Part shown: piece after piece, positions 17,519 through 25,410 of the stretch
How positions within the stretch are numbered: the stretch's first letter is position 1
Layout: every line of letters starts with the position of its first letter
Assembly (NCBI RefSeq): GCF_002532045.1
Contig: NZ_NWTG01000008.1
Span: 124,001-188,000, forward strand
Reading direction: 5' to 3'
Source: Bradyrhizobium sp. C9
Lineage (GTDB): Bacteria; Pseudomonadota; Alphaproteobacteria; Rhizobiales; Xanthobacteraceae
DNA length: 64,000 nt
Made by a program: the position numbers and the translations under genes
The notes under the pieces: model-generated
What the model was told of the DNA's origin: nothing
Databases searched by the model: none
Seen by the model: only the letters and a program-made list of their open reading frames with translations

Positions 17519-18313
17519 TTGTTTTTTGTGCTCTCCAAGACGCTCGGCATCATGCTGTTGCCGATCAATCTCCTGATCGGTATCGGCGTGATCGGCGCCG
17601 TTCTGCTGCTGACGCGGTTTGCCCGGCTCGGCCGCAGGTTGATGGTCGGCTCGCTGCTGCTGCTCGCGATCTGCGGCTTCTCGCCGCTCGGCAACGTCCT
17701 GATCTCCATCCTGGAGCAGCGCTTCCCGCCATGGGACGCTTCGCGCGGCGCGCCGGACGGCATCATCGTGCTCGGCGGCTCGATCGATGCCGATCTGTCG
17801 GTAGCGCGCGGCACGCCGGTGGTGCGCACTGCGGCGGATCGCGTCATCGCGGCGGCGGCGCTCGCGCGCAGATATCCGAACGCGCGTCTCGTGTTCACCG
17901 GCGGCAGCGCGAACCTGATCTCGAATGACGCGCGCGAAGCCGACTACGCCGCCGAAATGTTCGAGAGCCTCGGCATTGCCAAATCGCGATGGATCATCGA
18001 GCGTCGCTCGCGCAACACGGTGGAGAACGCCGAATTCTCCAAGGCACTGGTCGATCCCAAGCCGGGTGAGCGCTGGCTGCTCGTGACGTCGGCCTATCAT
18101 ATGCCGCGGTCGGTCGGGCTGTTCCGCAAGGCGGGATTCAACGTCGAGGCCTATCCGGTCGACTGGCGTGTCGTCAATGTCGCGAGTTTCGCGACGCTCG
18201 CGGTCGAGGGGCTGTCGCGCACCGATCTCGGCACGCGGGAGTGGCTCGGGCTGGTTGCCTATCATCTGGCGGGCAAGACCGACGATTTGCTGCCGGGACC
18301 GGCCGCACGTTGA
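17519..18313 (+). CDS. YdcF/ElyC family (DUF218) membrane protein
   Basis: 264 residues. Two N-terminal transmembrane helices (about residues 8-32 and 40-58) precede the DUF218 domain, with its hallmark GIIVLGGSID and VVRTAADRVIAAAALARR, LVFTGGS, a Glu/Asn motif in SRNTVENAEFSK and the LVTSAYHMPRSVGLF segment. E. coli ElyC of this family acts in envelope maintenance and lipid carrier metabolism, while YdcF binds S-adenosylmethionine. The exact reaction here is unknown. TTG start at 17519 with AGAGG upstream. Confidence 0.9.
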   Translation: MFFVLSKTLGIMLLPINLLIGIGVIGAVLLLTRFARLGRRLMVGSLLLLAICGFSPLGNVLISILEQRFPPWDASRGAPDGIIVLGGSIDADLSVARGTPVVRTAADRVIAAAALARRYPNARLVFTGGSANLISNDAREADYAAEMFESLGIAKSRWIIERRSRNTVENAEFSKALVDPKPGERWLLVTSAYHMPRSVGLFRKAGFNVEAYPVDWRVVNVASFATLAVEGLSRTDLGTREWLGLVAYHLAGKTDDLLPGPAAR

Positions 18314-18404
18314 CGCGCGACGAGCTTGTCGCTTCCCTCGGCCAATCCGGCTAACATCAAATCAACAGGCGGCGCCAAGCCGCCGATCACGGGAGTTTTT
18401 CGCT

Positions 18405-19190
18405 ATGCAACAGCAGACACCGCCGGAACAGTTCGACCTCTCCGCAATCGTGGCCGACCTGAACAACCTGCTGCGGCTGAAGACCACGGTCATCGGCATC
18501 AAGATGTTCGCGCGCGTCGAGGAGATGGAGGCGATCCCGAAGATCCGCCGCCCGTCGGCGGTCCATACCACCGACCAGATCGTCAGCATGGCTTCGCGGC
18601 TCGGCTGGACCGTCGGCATCACCGGCGATGATCTGGTCGGCGCGCAATGCCGCGCGGTGATCGGGCTCGCGCCGCAGGACGAGAAGTGGCTTGCCGGCGA
18701 GAACTACGTCGGCGTCTGGCACGGCACGGCAGAGGACGCGCGCAAGCGCCAGGAGGCGCTCGACGTGGTGCCTTACGGCCGGTACCAGGCAATGGCGGTG
18801 AGCCCGCTGACCAGCGGACGTCTCAATCCGCCTGACATCTGCCTCGTCTATGCGACGCCGGGACAGATGATCATCCTGATCAACGGGCTGCAGTATACCG
18901 GCTACAAGAAGTTCGAGTGGGGCGTGGTCGGCGAAACCGCGTGCGCGGACTCGTGGGGCCGGGCGCTGAAGACCGGCGAGCCGAGCCTGTCGCTGCCGTG
19001 CTTCGCCGAGCGCCGCTATGGCGGCGTGCCCGACGAGGAGATGCTGATGGCGCTGCCGCCGGCCTATCTGGCGAAGGCGATCGCGGGGATGAAGCAACTC
19101 GCCAAGAACGGCTTGCGCTACCCGATCGCACCCTATGGCATCCAGGCCGACGTCCGCGCCGGCATGGGCGTGTCCTATGCGAAGAAATAG
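18405..19190 (+). CDS. DUF169 domain-containing protein
   Basis: 261-residue member of DUF169, a family of unknown function common in archaea and bacteria. ATG at 18405 with GGGAG ten bases before it. Characteristic stretches: NLLRLKTTVIGIKMF at the N-terminus, GDDLVGAQCRAVIGLAP with a conserved Cys, MAVSPLTSGR, PDICLVYATPGQMIILINGLQYTG, and a region with Cys residues (ETACADSW, LSLPCFAERRYGG). The Cys pattern could bind a metal or cofactor, which is speculation. The stop codon TAG is the first triplet of a 13-bp tandem repeat array. Confidence 0.9.
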   Translation: MQQQTPPEQFDLSAIVADLNNLLRLKTTVIGIKMFARVEEMEAIPKIRRPSAVHTTDQIVSMASRLGWTVGITGDDLVGAQCRAVIGLAPQDEKWLAGENYVGVWHGTAEDARKRQEALDVVPYGRYQAMAVSPLTSGRLNPPDICLVYATPGQMIILINGLQYTGYKKFEWGVVGETACADSWGRALKTGEPSLSLPCFAERRYGGVPDEEMLMALPPAYLAKAIAGMKQLAKNGLRYPIAPYGIQADVRAGMGVSYAKK

Positions 19191-19239
19191 CGGCAAGAAA
19201 TAGCAGCAGGAAATAGCAGCAGGAAATAGCAGCAGGAAA
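19188..19239 (+). repeat. Four tandem 13-bp units starting in the DUF169 stop codon
   Basis: Three identical TAGCAGCAGGAAA units (19201-19239) follow a variant unit TAGCGGCAAGAAA (19188-19200). The first TAG is the stop of the upstream gene. A 13-bp period puts stops in every frame. The array runs into a repeat fragment TACTGGATTGCG related to the element at 20507-20605. Confidence 0.9.
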
Positions 19240-19309
19240 TACTGGATTGCGTCGCCGCGCCCGCGATGACAAAAGGGGCGCCCATTTTGCTGCGCAGGGA
19301 GCCCGATCC

Positions 19310-20485
19310 ATGTCCTCGTCGAAACTCGACATCGTCGTCTATGGCGCAACCGGCTTCACCGGCCAGCTCGTCGCCGAATATCTCGCGGCGCATTATCGCG
19401 ACGGCAGCCTGAAATGGGCGATGGCCGGCCGCAGCAAGGACAAGCTCGCTTCGGTTCGTGATGCGATCGGCGCGCCTGCCGACACGCCGCTGATCGTCGC
19501 CGATGCCAGCGACGGCGCATCGCTGAAGGCGATGCTGGCGCAGACCAGGTCGGTGATCTCGACGGTCGGTCCGTATCAGCTCTATGGCAATGAGCTGATC
19601 GCCGCCTGCGTGGACAGCGGCACCGACTATTTCGATCTCTGCGGCGAGCCGGTCTGGATGCGGCAGATGATCGACAAGCATGAGGCCGCCGCAAAGGCCA
19701 GCGGCGCGCGGATCGTGTTCTCCTGCGGCTTCGATTCCGTGCCGTTCGAACTCGGCGCCTTCTTCGTCCAGGAAGAAGCCAAGCGGGTGTTCGGTGCGCC
19801 GGCGCAGCGCGTCAAGGGCCGGGTGCGCGACATGCGCGGCACGCTGTCCGGCGGCACCGCCGCGAGCGCCAAGGCTACCTTCGATGCGGTCGCCAAGGAT
19901 TTGAGCCTGGTTGCGATCCTCAACAACCCGTTTGCATTGACGCCGGGCTTCGAGGGCCCAAAGCAGCCGCGCGGCAGCAAGCCGGCCTATGAGGACGACC
20001 TGCACTCATGGACCGCGCCGTTCATGATGGCGTTGATCAACACGCGCAACGTCCACCGCTCCAACATGCTGATGGGCTTTCCCTACGGCAAGGAGTTCGT
20101 CTACGACGAGATGGTCCTGACCGGTCCGGGCGAGAAGGGCGAAGCGATCGCCAAGCGGGTGATGGCGCTGAATTCCGAGAAGACCGGGCCGAGCGCGCCG
20201 AAGCCGGGCGAGGGGCCGTCGAAGGAAGAGCGCGAGAACGGCCGCTACGATCTGCTCTATCTCGCGGTGGCGCCCGACGGCCGCATGGTCCGTGCCGGCG
20301 TCAAGGGCGATCGCGATCCCGGCTACGGCTCGACCTCGAAGATGATCTCGGAATGCGCGATCTGCCTGTTGCGCGACGCGCCCGACGTCGCCGCCGGCTT
20401 CTGGACGCCGGGAGCGGCGATGCAGCACAAGCTGATCAAGCGCCTGGTCGATCACGCCGGGCTGACGTTCGAGGTCGAGAAGTAA
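19310..20485 (+). CDS. Saccharopine dehydrogenase-like / trans-acting enoyl reductase family protein
   Basis: 391-residue oxidoreductase. The N-terminus is a Rossmann fold with DIVVYGATGFTGQLVAEYL (residues about 8-26), then AGRSKDKL, STVGPYQLYG and YFDLCGEPVW, all typical of the family that includes mycobacterial trans-acting enoyl reductase Rv2449c/Rv2953. A conserved SCGFDSVPFELG follows at about residue 140. Members are often linked to lipid modification, but the substrate here is unknown. Start at the ATG at 19310. The gene is bracketed by related repeat fragments on both sides. Confidence 0.88.
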   Translation: MSSSKLDIVVYGATGFTGQLVAEYLAAHYRDGSLKWAMAGRSKDKLASVRDAIGAPADTPLIVADASDGASLKAMLAQTRSVISTVGPYQLYGNELIAACVDSGTDYFDLCGEPVWMRQMIDKHEAAAKASGARIVFSCGFDSVPFELGAFFVQEEAKRVFGAPAQRVKGRVRDMRGTLSGGTAASAKATFDAVAKDLSLVAILNNPFALTPGFEGPKQPRGSKPAYEDDLHSWTAPFMMALINTRNVHRSNMLMGFPYGKEFVYDEMVLTGPGEKGEAIAKRVMALNSEKTGPSAPKPGEGPSKEERENGRYDLLYLAVAPDGRMVRAGVKGDRDPGYGSTSKMISECAICLLRDAPDVAAGFWTPGAAMQHKLIKRLVDHAGLTFEVEK

Positions 20486-20506
20486 CTTCGCGTCCTCTTG
20501 TTCATC

Positions 20507-20605
20507 GCCCGGGCTCGACCGGGCGATCCAGTACGCCGAGGCCTCTCGGCTCGAGCACAGCGGTCTCTGGAATACTGGATCACCCGCATGCGCGGGTGAT
20601 GACAG
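20507..20605. repeat. Composite intergenic repeat with two hairpins
   Basis: First hairpin GCCCGG...CCGGGC near 20507-20525, second ATCACCCGC-ATGC-GCGGGTGAT at 20579-20600, with the link ATACTGGAT between. A related fragment (AATACTGGATTGCG) occurs before the preceding gene at 19235-19270. It lies between convergent genes and may also stop transcription. Confidence 0.7.
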
Positions 20606-20611
20606 TCGAGA

Positions 20612-21811
20612 CTACGCTGCCGCGCGCGGATTATAGGCATACATGAAGTCCATGCCCTTGGACGACACCGGCAGCAGCAGCTTTAGCAAATGATCGCGCA
20701 GCCAGGCGCCGGTCGGGCCGAACTCGCGCTTGCTGTTGCCGTTGCGGCGGGCGATCGCCACGATCTTCTCGGCGCGCGGGCGCCGCTCGTGCTCGAAGGC
20801 CTGGAACGTCAGGCCGAGCTCCTGGCCGTCGCGCATCAGCATGCCGAGCCGCAGCGCATCCTCCAGCGCGAGCGACGCGCCCTGGCCGGCGTGCGGGCTG
20901 GTGGCGTGCGCGGCATCGCCGATCAGCAGCGTGCGCTTGCGCGACCAGGTCGGCAGCGTCGCGACGTCGAGCGTGTCGGTCACCACGATGTTTTCGGCAG
21001 CCTCGATAATCTCGGGGATCGGCGCGTGCCATCCGGCGTGGAAATCGCGCAGATGCTGCCTGATCGCGTCCTGGCTCTGCAGCCGGTAGGCCGCCGCGGT
21101 CATGCCGTGCGACGGCTGCGTGCTCCACCACATCCCACCCGTGTCCGGATCGGGGCTGCACAGGCCGTAGCCGAAGAAGCCGCTTTGCCCGAAGGTCGTC
21201 TCCACTTTCTGACCGATCGAGAGACGCTCGAACATGGCCCGCGGCACGAAGCCGCCGAAGCCGATCAGCCCGGTGTCGAACGGCGTCGGGCCGTCGGGGA
21301 TCACGTGCCGCCGCACCGCCGAATGCACGCCATCGGCGCCGATCACGAAATCGCCCTCGGCGGTGGTGCCGTCGTTGAAATAGGCGATGACCGGCTGGTC
21401 GCCGCGATCCTCGATCTTCACCAGCTTCTTCTCGAAGAACACCGAGACGTTGGAGGCCCAGGCCTTGTCGATCAGCGTCTCGTTCAAGGTCGCGCGGCAC
21501 ATGTTCACCGCGGGCTGGCCGAAGCGCTGCTGCATGTTCTGATTGAGCGACCCGAGCTTCTTGCCGGCCTGCGAGTAGAAATCGAACGACTCCGCGACCG
21601 AGCCGCTGCGGATCAGTTCGTCGGCGAGGCCGAGCTCCGCCAGCACATGCATGCCGTTCGGCGCGATCTGCAAGCCGCCGCCGATTCCAGTGGAGTAGGG
21701 CCATGCTTCATAGAGCTCGGCCTCGATGCCGGCGCGGGTCAAGAACATCGCGGTCACCGGACCTGCGATGCCGGCGCCGATGATCAGAGCTTTACGGGGA
21801 CGTCTCGTCAT
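20612..21811 (-). CDS. FAD-dependent monooxygenase (PHBH-like flavin hydroxylase family)
   Basis: 399-residue class A flavoprotein monooxygenase. Motifs: N-terminal dinucleotide fold ALIIGAGIAGPVTA, a GADGVHSAVRRHV (DG fingerprint) at about residue 155, and LLIGDAAHATSPHAGQGASLALEDAL (GD motif) at about residue 285. It hydroxylates an aromatic or similar substrate using NAD(P)H and oxygen, with specificity unknown. The start at 21811 has GGAGCAAGG before it, and the ATG at 21823 is an alternative. It is divergent from a MarR gene, with a palindromic operator in the gap, so it is very likely MarR-controlled. Confidence 0.92.
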   Translation of the reverse strand: MTRRPRKALIIGAGIAGPVTAMFLTRAGIEAELYEAWPYSTGIGGGLQIAPNGMHVLAELGLADELIRSGSVAESFDFYSQAGKKLGSLNQNMQQRFGQPAVNMCRATLNETLIDKAWASNVSVFFEKKLVKIEDRGDQPVIAYFNDGTTAEGDFVIGADGVHSAVRRHVIPDGPTPFDTGLIGFGGFVPRAMFERLSIGQKVETTFGQSGFFGYGLCSPDPDTGGMWWSTQPSHGMTAAAYRLQSQDAIRQHLRDFHAGWHAPIPEIIEAAENIVVTDTLDVATLPTWSRKRTLLIGDAAHATSPHAGQGASLALEDALRLGMLMRDGQELGLTFQAFEHERRPRAEKIVAIARRNGNSKREFGPTGAWLRDHLLKLLLPVSSKGMDFMYAYNPRAAA

Positions 21812-21859
21812 GCCTTGCTCCATGCATCCGTGTGGGGCACGAAAGGTCAGTTGCTAATT

Positions 21860-21894
21860 ATCTTAGTATATAAGATATTGGGCGAGTAAGATAT
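21860..21894. promoter_or_regulatory. Operator-like palindrome and repeat in the monooxygenase-marR gap
   Basis: Perfect inverted repeat ATCTTA-N5-TAAGAT at 21860-21876, and a further direct copy TAAGATAT at 21887-21894 (first copy 21871-21878). It lies within 90 bases of both divergent starts, in AT-rich DNA with TATA-like hexamers. This is the expected shape and place for the adjacent MarR protein's binding site. Confidence 0.75.
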
Positions 21895-21904
21895 AGGAGC
21901 AGCT

Positions 21905-22429
21905 TTGTCAAGCGGGAAGTCGCGCGCGGCGCTGATGCAGGAACTCGAGGAGGCGATGCGCCGGTCATCCGCGCAGGGCGTGATGTACGGCCAAGCCGTT
22001 GCAAACATGGCCGGAATTTCCAATTCCGACATGGAATGCATGGATATCCTGCACCTCGAAGGGCGGGTGACCGCGGGACGCCTCGCCGAAGTCACCGGGT
22101 TGACCACCGGCGCGATCACAGGCGTGGTCGATCGCTTGGAGAAGGCGGGTTACGTGCGCCGCGAGCGGGACGAGAGTGACCGTCGCAAGGTCTTCATCTC
22201 GGTGGTGGAGGAAAAGGCGGCGGAGATCGGCAAGTTCTACGTGCCGATGCAGGAGGCGATGCTCAAGCTCTGGAGCTGCTACACCGACGACGAACTGCGC
22301 CTGCTGCTGCGCTTCGCCAATGACGGCTACAAGGGCGTGCTGGAAGCGACCGGCGCATTGAAGGCGGTGATCGACATGCCGCCGGAGCAGCGCGCCGAGC
22401 TCAGGATGCCGCCGAAGTCTCGTCGCTGA
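21905..22429 (+). CDS. MarR family transcriptional regulator
   Basis: 174-residue MarR-type repressor, TTG start at 21905 with AGGAG eight bases upstream. The winged helix is visible: MECMDILHLEGRVTAGRLAEVTGLTTGAITGVVDRLEKAGYV, and a wing RRERDESDRRKVFISVV, flanked by dimerisation helices. It is divergent from the flavin monooxygenase, with the palindrome between them, which suggests auto-repression and control of that enzyme by a phenolic or related ligand. The 3' end overlaps the convergent ligase/polymerase gene by 29 bases. Confidence 0.92.
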   Translation: MSSGKSRAALMQELEEAMRRSSAQGVMYGQAVANMAGISNSDMECMDILHLEGRVTAGRLAEVTGLTTGAITGVVDRLEKAGYVRRERDESDRRKVFISVVEEKAAEIGKFYVPMQEAMLKLWSCYTDDELRLLLRFANDGYKGVLEATGALKAVIDMPPEQRAELRMPPKSRR

Positions 22430-23672
22430 TGACGTCGGCCGGTGTCGCGCGGGTGCGCTCGGTGGCCGCGTACATGCCCCACATCGTGCCCAGCATCATC
22501 CAGAAATGCCGCCAGTGGTCGGTATCGATGATGAAGCTCTCGCCGGCGATGCCGAGGAATGCAGAGAAGATCGCGAGATAGTCGCGTTGCCACGGCACCC
22601 GCTTGTAGACGTAGCGGAAGCCGATGAACGCGCTGACGAACACCAGCGCCGGATAGCAGATGCCCGAGATCCAGCCCCCGGACATGAAGGCGTTGAGGAA
22701 CGAATTGTGGGTGTCCTCGGGGAAGTAGGTGTGGAATTGCAGCGGCCCGATGCCGAACGGCAGCTCGAGCGCCATCTGGGCGCCGAGGATATGGCGGCCG
22801 AACCGGCCGAAGCGGCCCTCGTCGTAGCTTTGATCGAAGCTCGCGCGCTGCTTGAACATGTCGGCGACCGAACCGATCGACAGCAGCACCGCGACCAGCG
22901 CAACGGCCAGGATCGCGGCGATCAGGGTCATCACGATGATGCGCGAGCGCTGCGCCTGCGACCGGCTGGTGAACACCATCAGCGCCAGCATGAAGGCCGC
23001 GGTGACGATCAGGCCGCCCCAGGCGGCGCGCGAGAACGACAGCAGGATCGCAAGCGAGATGATGCCGAAGGCGATGGCGTTGCGGAATGCCTTGCCGAAG
23101 CGGTCGGAGACGACGCTTTGCAGCGTGAACAGCGCCGGCAGGATCAGAAACGCGCCGAGCACGTTCGGATCCTTGAAGGTGCCGCGGGCACGATCATACA
23201 GCGTCAGCAGATCATAGCCGCCGGGCACCAGATGGAAGTAGCCGGCGATGCCCGCGAGCGAGGCGATCATCGCGCCGACGATCAGGCCGCGGCGCAGCAT
23301 GTCGAGCCGCGCTTCGGTATCCTCCGACATCACCATCGCGAAGAAGATGACGGTGACGGCCATGTACCAAGAGGTGAGGACCCAGTTCACCACCTCCGGC
23401 TTGTCGAGGAACGGCACTGCACCGATGCTGTAGCCGACATTGAGCACGATCAGCGTGAACAACAGCGGCATGAACACGAGTTGCATACGCAGGCCCGTGG
23501 CAAAAAACAGTACGCAGGCGGTCAGCGTGACGAGTTCATACGGGCTCGGCTCGATGAACACGATGGCGACCGACGCGCCGGCGAGCCACACCAGCGCCCG
23601 CTGCAGCGCCAGCACGCCTGACGGCGCCGATGTCGGCGAATGGGACGTCCCGGCTGTCGCCGCATAGGCCAT
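22401..23672 (-). CDS. O-antigen ligase/polymerase (WaaL/Wzy-like) membrane protein
   Basis: 423-residue polytopic inner membrane protein with 10 or more hydrophobic segments. A large periplasmic loop near the end carries the O-antigen ligase domain features: FGIGPLQFHTYFPEDTHNSFLNAFMSGG, with the His in the conserved Hxx[SN] position. Such proteins join or polymerise lipid-linked glycans on the periplasmic side. It belongs with the downstream (upstream in coordinates of transcription) sugar transferase, GT4 and export genes on the same strand. The ATG at 23672 is favoured, and a GTG at 23699 is an in-frame alternative. Confidence 0.87.
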   Translation of the reverse strand: MAYAATAGTSHSPTSAPSGVLALQRALVWLAGASVAIVFIEPSPYELVTLTACVLFFATGLRMQLVFMPLLFTLIVLNVGYSIGAVPFLDKPEVVNWVLTSWYMAVTVIFFAMVMSEDTEARLDMLRRGLIVGAMIASLAGIAGYFHLVPGGYDLLTLYDRARGTFKDPNVLGAFLILPALFTLQSVVSDRFGKAFRNAIAFGIISLAILLSFSRAAWGGLIVTAAFMLALMVFTSRSQAQRSRIIVMTLIAAILAVALVAVLLSIGSVADMFKQRASFDQSYDEGRFGRFGRHILGAQMALELPFGIGPLQFHTYFPEDTHNSFLNAFMSGGWISGICYPALVFVSAFIGFRYVYKRVPWQRDYLAIFSAFLGIAGESFIIDTDHWRHFWMMLGTMWGMYAATERTRATPADVISDETSAAS

Positions 23673-23705
23673 CGGATACTCACGCAACGCAACAGGCACA
23701 AAACC

Positions 23706-23732
23706 TGACGCTCGTCCTTGCGAGGAGCGTCA
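23706..23732. repeat. Intergenic hairpin between sugar transferase and ligase genes
   Basis: 8-bp inverted repeat TGACGCTC/GAGCGTCA with an 11-nt loop. The loop-side sequence (CCTTGCGAGGAGCG) resembles the dispersed element at 43254-43335. It may attenuate transcription between the two genes. Confidence 0.5.
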
Positions 23733-23748
23733 GCGACGGCAAATAGTC

Positions 23749-25290
23749 TCAGTACGCGTTCTCGCTCTTGGTGAGCAGCGAGAACGGGGTCTTGAGCAGG
23801 ATGTAGAGGTCGAACAGCACCGACCAGTTCTCGATGTAATAGAGGTCGTATTCGACGCGCTTCTGGATCTTCTCGTCGGTGTCGACCTCGCCGCGCCAGC
23901 CGTTGATCTGCGCCCAGCCGGTGATGCCGGGCTTGACGCGGTGGCGGGCGAAGTAGCCGTCGACGGCCTCGTCGAACAGGCGGTTTTCCAGCTTGCTCTG
24001 CACCGCATGCGGACGCGGACCGACCAGCGAGAGATTGCCCTTCAGCACGACGTTGAACAGCTGCGGCAATTCATCGAGCGAGGACTTGCGGATGAAGCGG
24101 CCGACGCGGGTGACGCGCGGATCGCCTTTGGTCACGACCTTGGAGGCGGTCGGATCGGCCTGGTGATGGTAGAGCGAGCGGAACTTGTAGACGTCGATCC
24201 GCTCGTTGTTGAAGCCGAAGCGCTTCTGGCGGAACAGCACTGGGCCGGGGCTGTCGAGCTTCACCGCAAGCGCCACCAGTCCGAGCACCGGCAGCGCCGC
24301 AAGCAGGGCCAGGCCGCCGACCACGCGGTCGAACAGCCATTTCAGCACCAGATCCCAGTCGGTGATCGGCGCCTCGAACACGTCAAGCGTCGGCACCTTG
24401 CCGATATAGGAATAGGAGCGGGGACGAAAGCGCAGCTTGTTGGTATGAGCCGACAGGCGGATGTCGACCGGCAGCACCCAGAGCTTCTTCAGCATCTCCA
24501 GGATGCGGGTCTCGGCCGAGATCGGCAGTGCGAACAGCACGAGGTCGACGCGGGTGCGGCGGGCGAATTCGACGATGTCGTCGACCTTGCCGAGCTTCGG
24601 CGAGCCGGCGCAGGTCTCCATCGCGCGGGCGTCATTGCGGTCGTCGAACACGCCGAGCACGTGGATGTCGGAATCATCGTCGGCATTGAGCGCCTCGATC
24701 AGCTTCTCGCCGTTCTGGTCGGCGCCGACGATGATGGTGCGGCGGTCGAGCCGGCCGTCATGTGCCCAGGCGCGCACCATCGAGCGCAGCGCCAGCCGTT
24801 CGGCGATCAGCACCGCGAGGCCCACGCAGAAGAACGACGACAGCCAGACCCGCGAGACCTCGCCGCCGAGCTTGACCAGGAAGGAGACCCCGATGAACAG
24901 CAGGAACACGAACGCCCATGACGAGATCATCCGCGTCATCTGGCGAAGCTGGCCGCGGAAGATCTGCACCTGGTAGATGTCCGCGGCCTGGAAGCAAACC
25001 ACCGCCGCGGCCGACATGCCGAGGATCGAGGCGATATAGCCCCAATGGATGTCGCCGGCGAGCGGCCTGACGTAGGCAAAATAGAGCCCGACGCCGACCA
25101 GGCTGAGCAGCACGAAGTCGGCGAGGCGAACCACGCCGGCGATCACGACCGGCGAGTAGGCGCTGCGAACTTTCTGATTGGTAACGGCGAGCGCGGCCGG
25201 CGACAGGCGGCGGCGGCGTTCGACCTGCGGCTGAGCGGCCGTCGCGGACGCAGCGGCATCCAGCATCGAGCGTGCGTTAAACGGTTCCAC
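23749..25290 (-). CDS. Polyprenyl-phosphate sugar-1-phosphate transferase (WcaJ/ExoY-type initiating enzyme)
   Basis: 513-residue bacterial sugar transferase that transfers hexose-1-phosphate to undecaprenyl phosphate, starting a polysaccharide repeat unit. It has four N-terminal membrane helices (about residues 45-160), a CoA-binding-like middle domain (RTIIVGADQNGEKLI) and the catalytic C-terminal domain: a membrane re-entrant helix, the VLFRQKRFGFNNERIDVYKFRS motif in pieces, and the DELPQLFNVVLKGNLSLVGPRP signature. The C-terminus GWAQINGWRGEVDT is typical. The start is uncertain: GTG at 25290 was chosen, with 25326 and 25266 as alternatives. Confidence 0.93.
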   Translation of the reverse strand: MEPFNARSMLDAAASATAAQPQVERRRRLSPAALAVTNQKVRSAYSPVVIAGVVRLADFVLLSLVGVGLYFAYVRPLAGDIHWGYIASILGMSAAAVVCFQAADIYQVQIFRGQLRQMTRMISSWAFVFLLFIGVSFLVKLGGEVSRVWLSSFFCVGLAVLIAERLALRSMVRAWAHDGRLDRRTIIVGADQNGEKLIEALNADDDSDIHVLGVFDDRNDARAMETCAGSPKLGKVDDIVEFARRTRVDLVLFALPISAETRILEMLKKLWVLPVDIRLSAHTNKLRFRPRSYSYIGKVPTLDVFEAPITDWDLVLKWLFDRVVGGLALLAALPVLGLVALAVKLDSPGPVLFRQKRFGFNNERIDVYKFRSLYHHQADPTASKVVTKGDPRVTRVGRFIRKSSLDELPQLFNVVLKGNLSLVGPRPHAVQSKLENRLFDEAVDGYFARHRVKPGITGWAQINGWRGEVDTDEKIQKRVEYDLYYIENWSVLFDLYILLKTPFSLLTKSENAY

Positions 25291-25394
25291 GAGTCCACGT
25301 CCATTCCTGCGCGTGCAGATGGGCATCCGCGCGCAGCACCGAAATTCCCCTGGACGTGAGTTAAGGGGACAAATCGGAAGAAACGGTTACGTGT

Positions 25395-25410
25395 GTAAGA
25401 AATGGTTAAC
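25395..25410. promoter_or_regulatory. CtrA-like box before the sugar transferase gene
   Basis: GTAA-N7-TTAAC on the plus strand. Read on the minus strand it contains the classic TTAACCAT. It overlaps the stop of the GT4 gene and lies about 105 bases before the sugar transferase start. CtrA control is inferred only from the motif. Confidence 0.35.

Noticed and set aside
17453..18265. In-frame extension of the amidase frame opposite YdcF
   Set aside because: Antisense to a well-supported gene, and compositionally unlike a protein.
19188..19239. Tandem 13-bp units as a CRISPR array
   Set aside because: No spacers and far too short. It is a simple tandem repeat.
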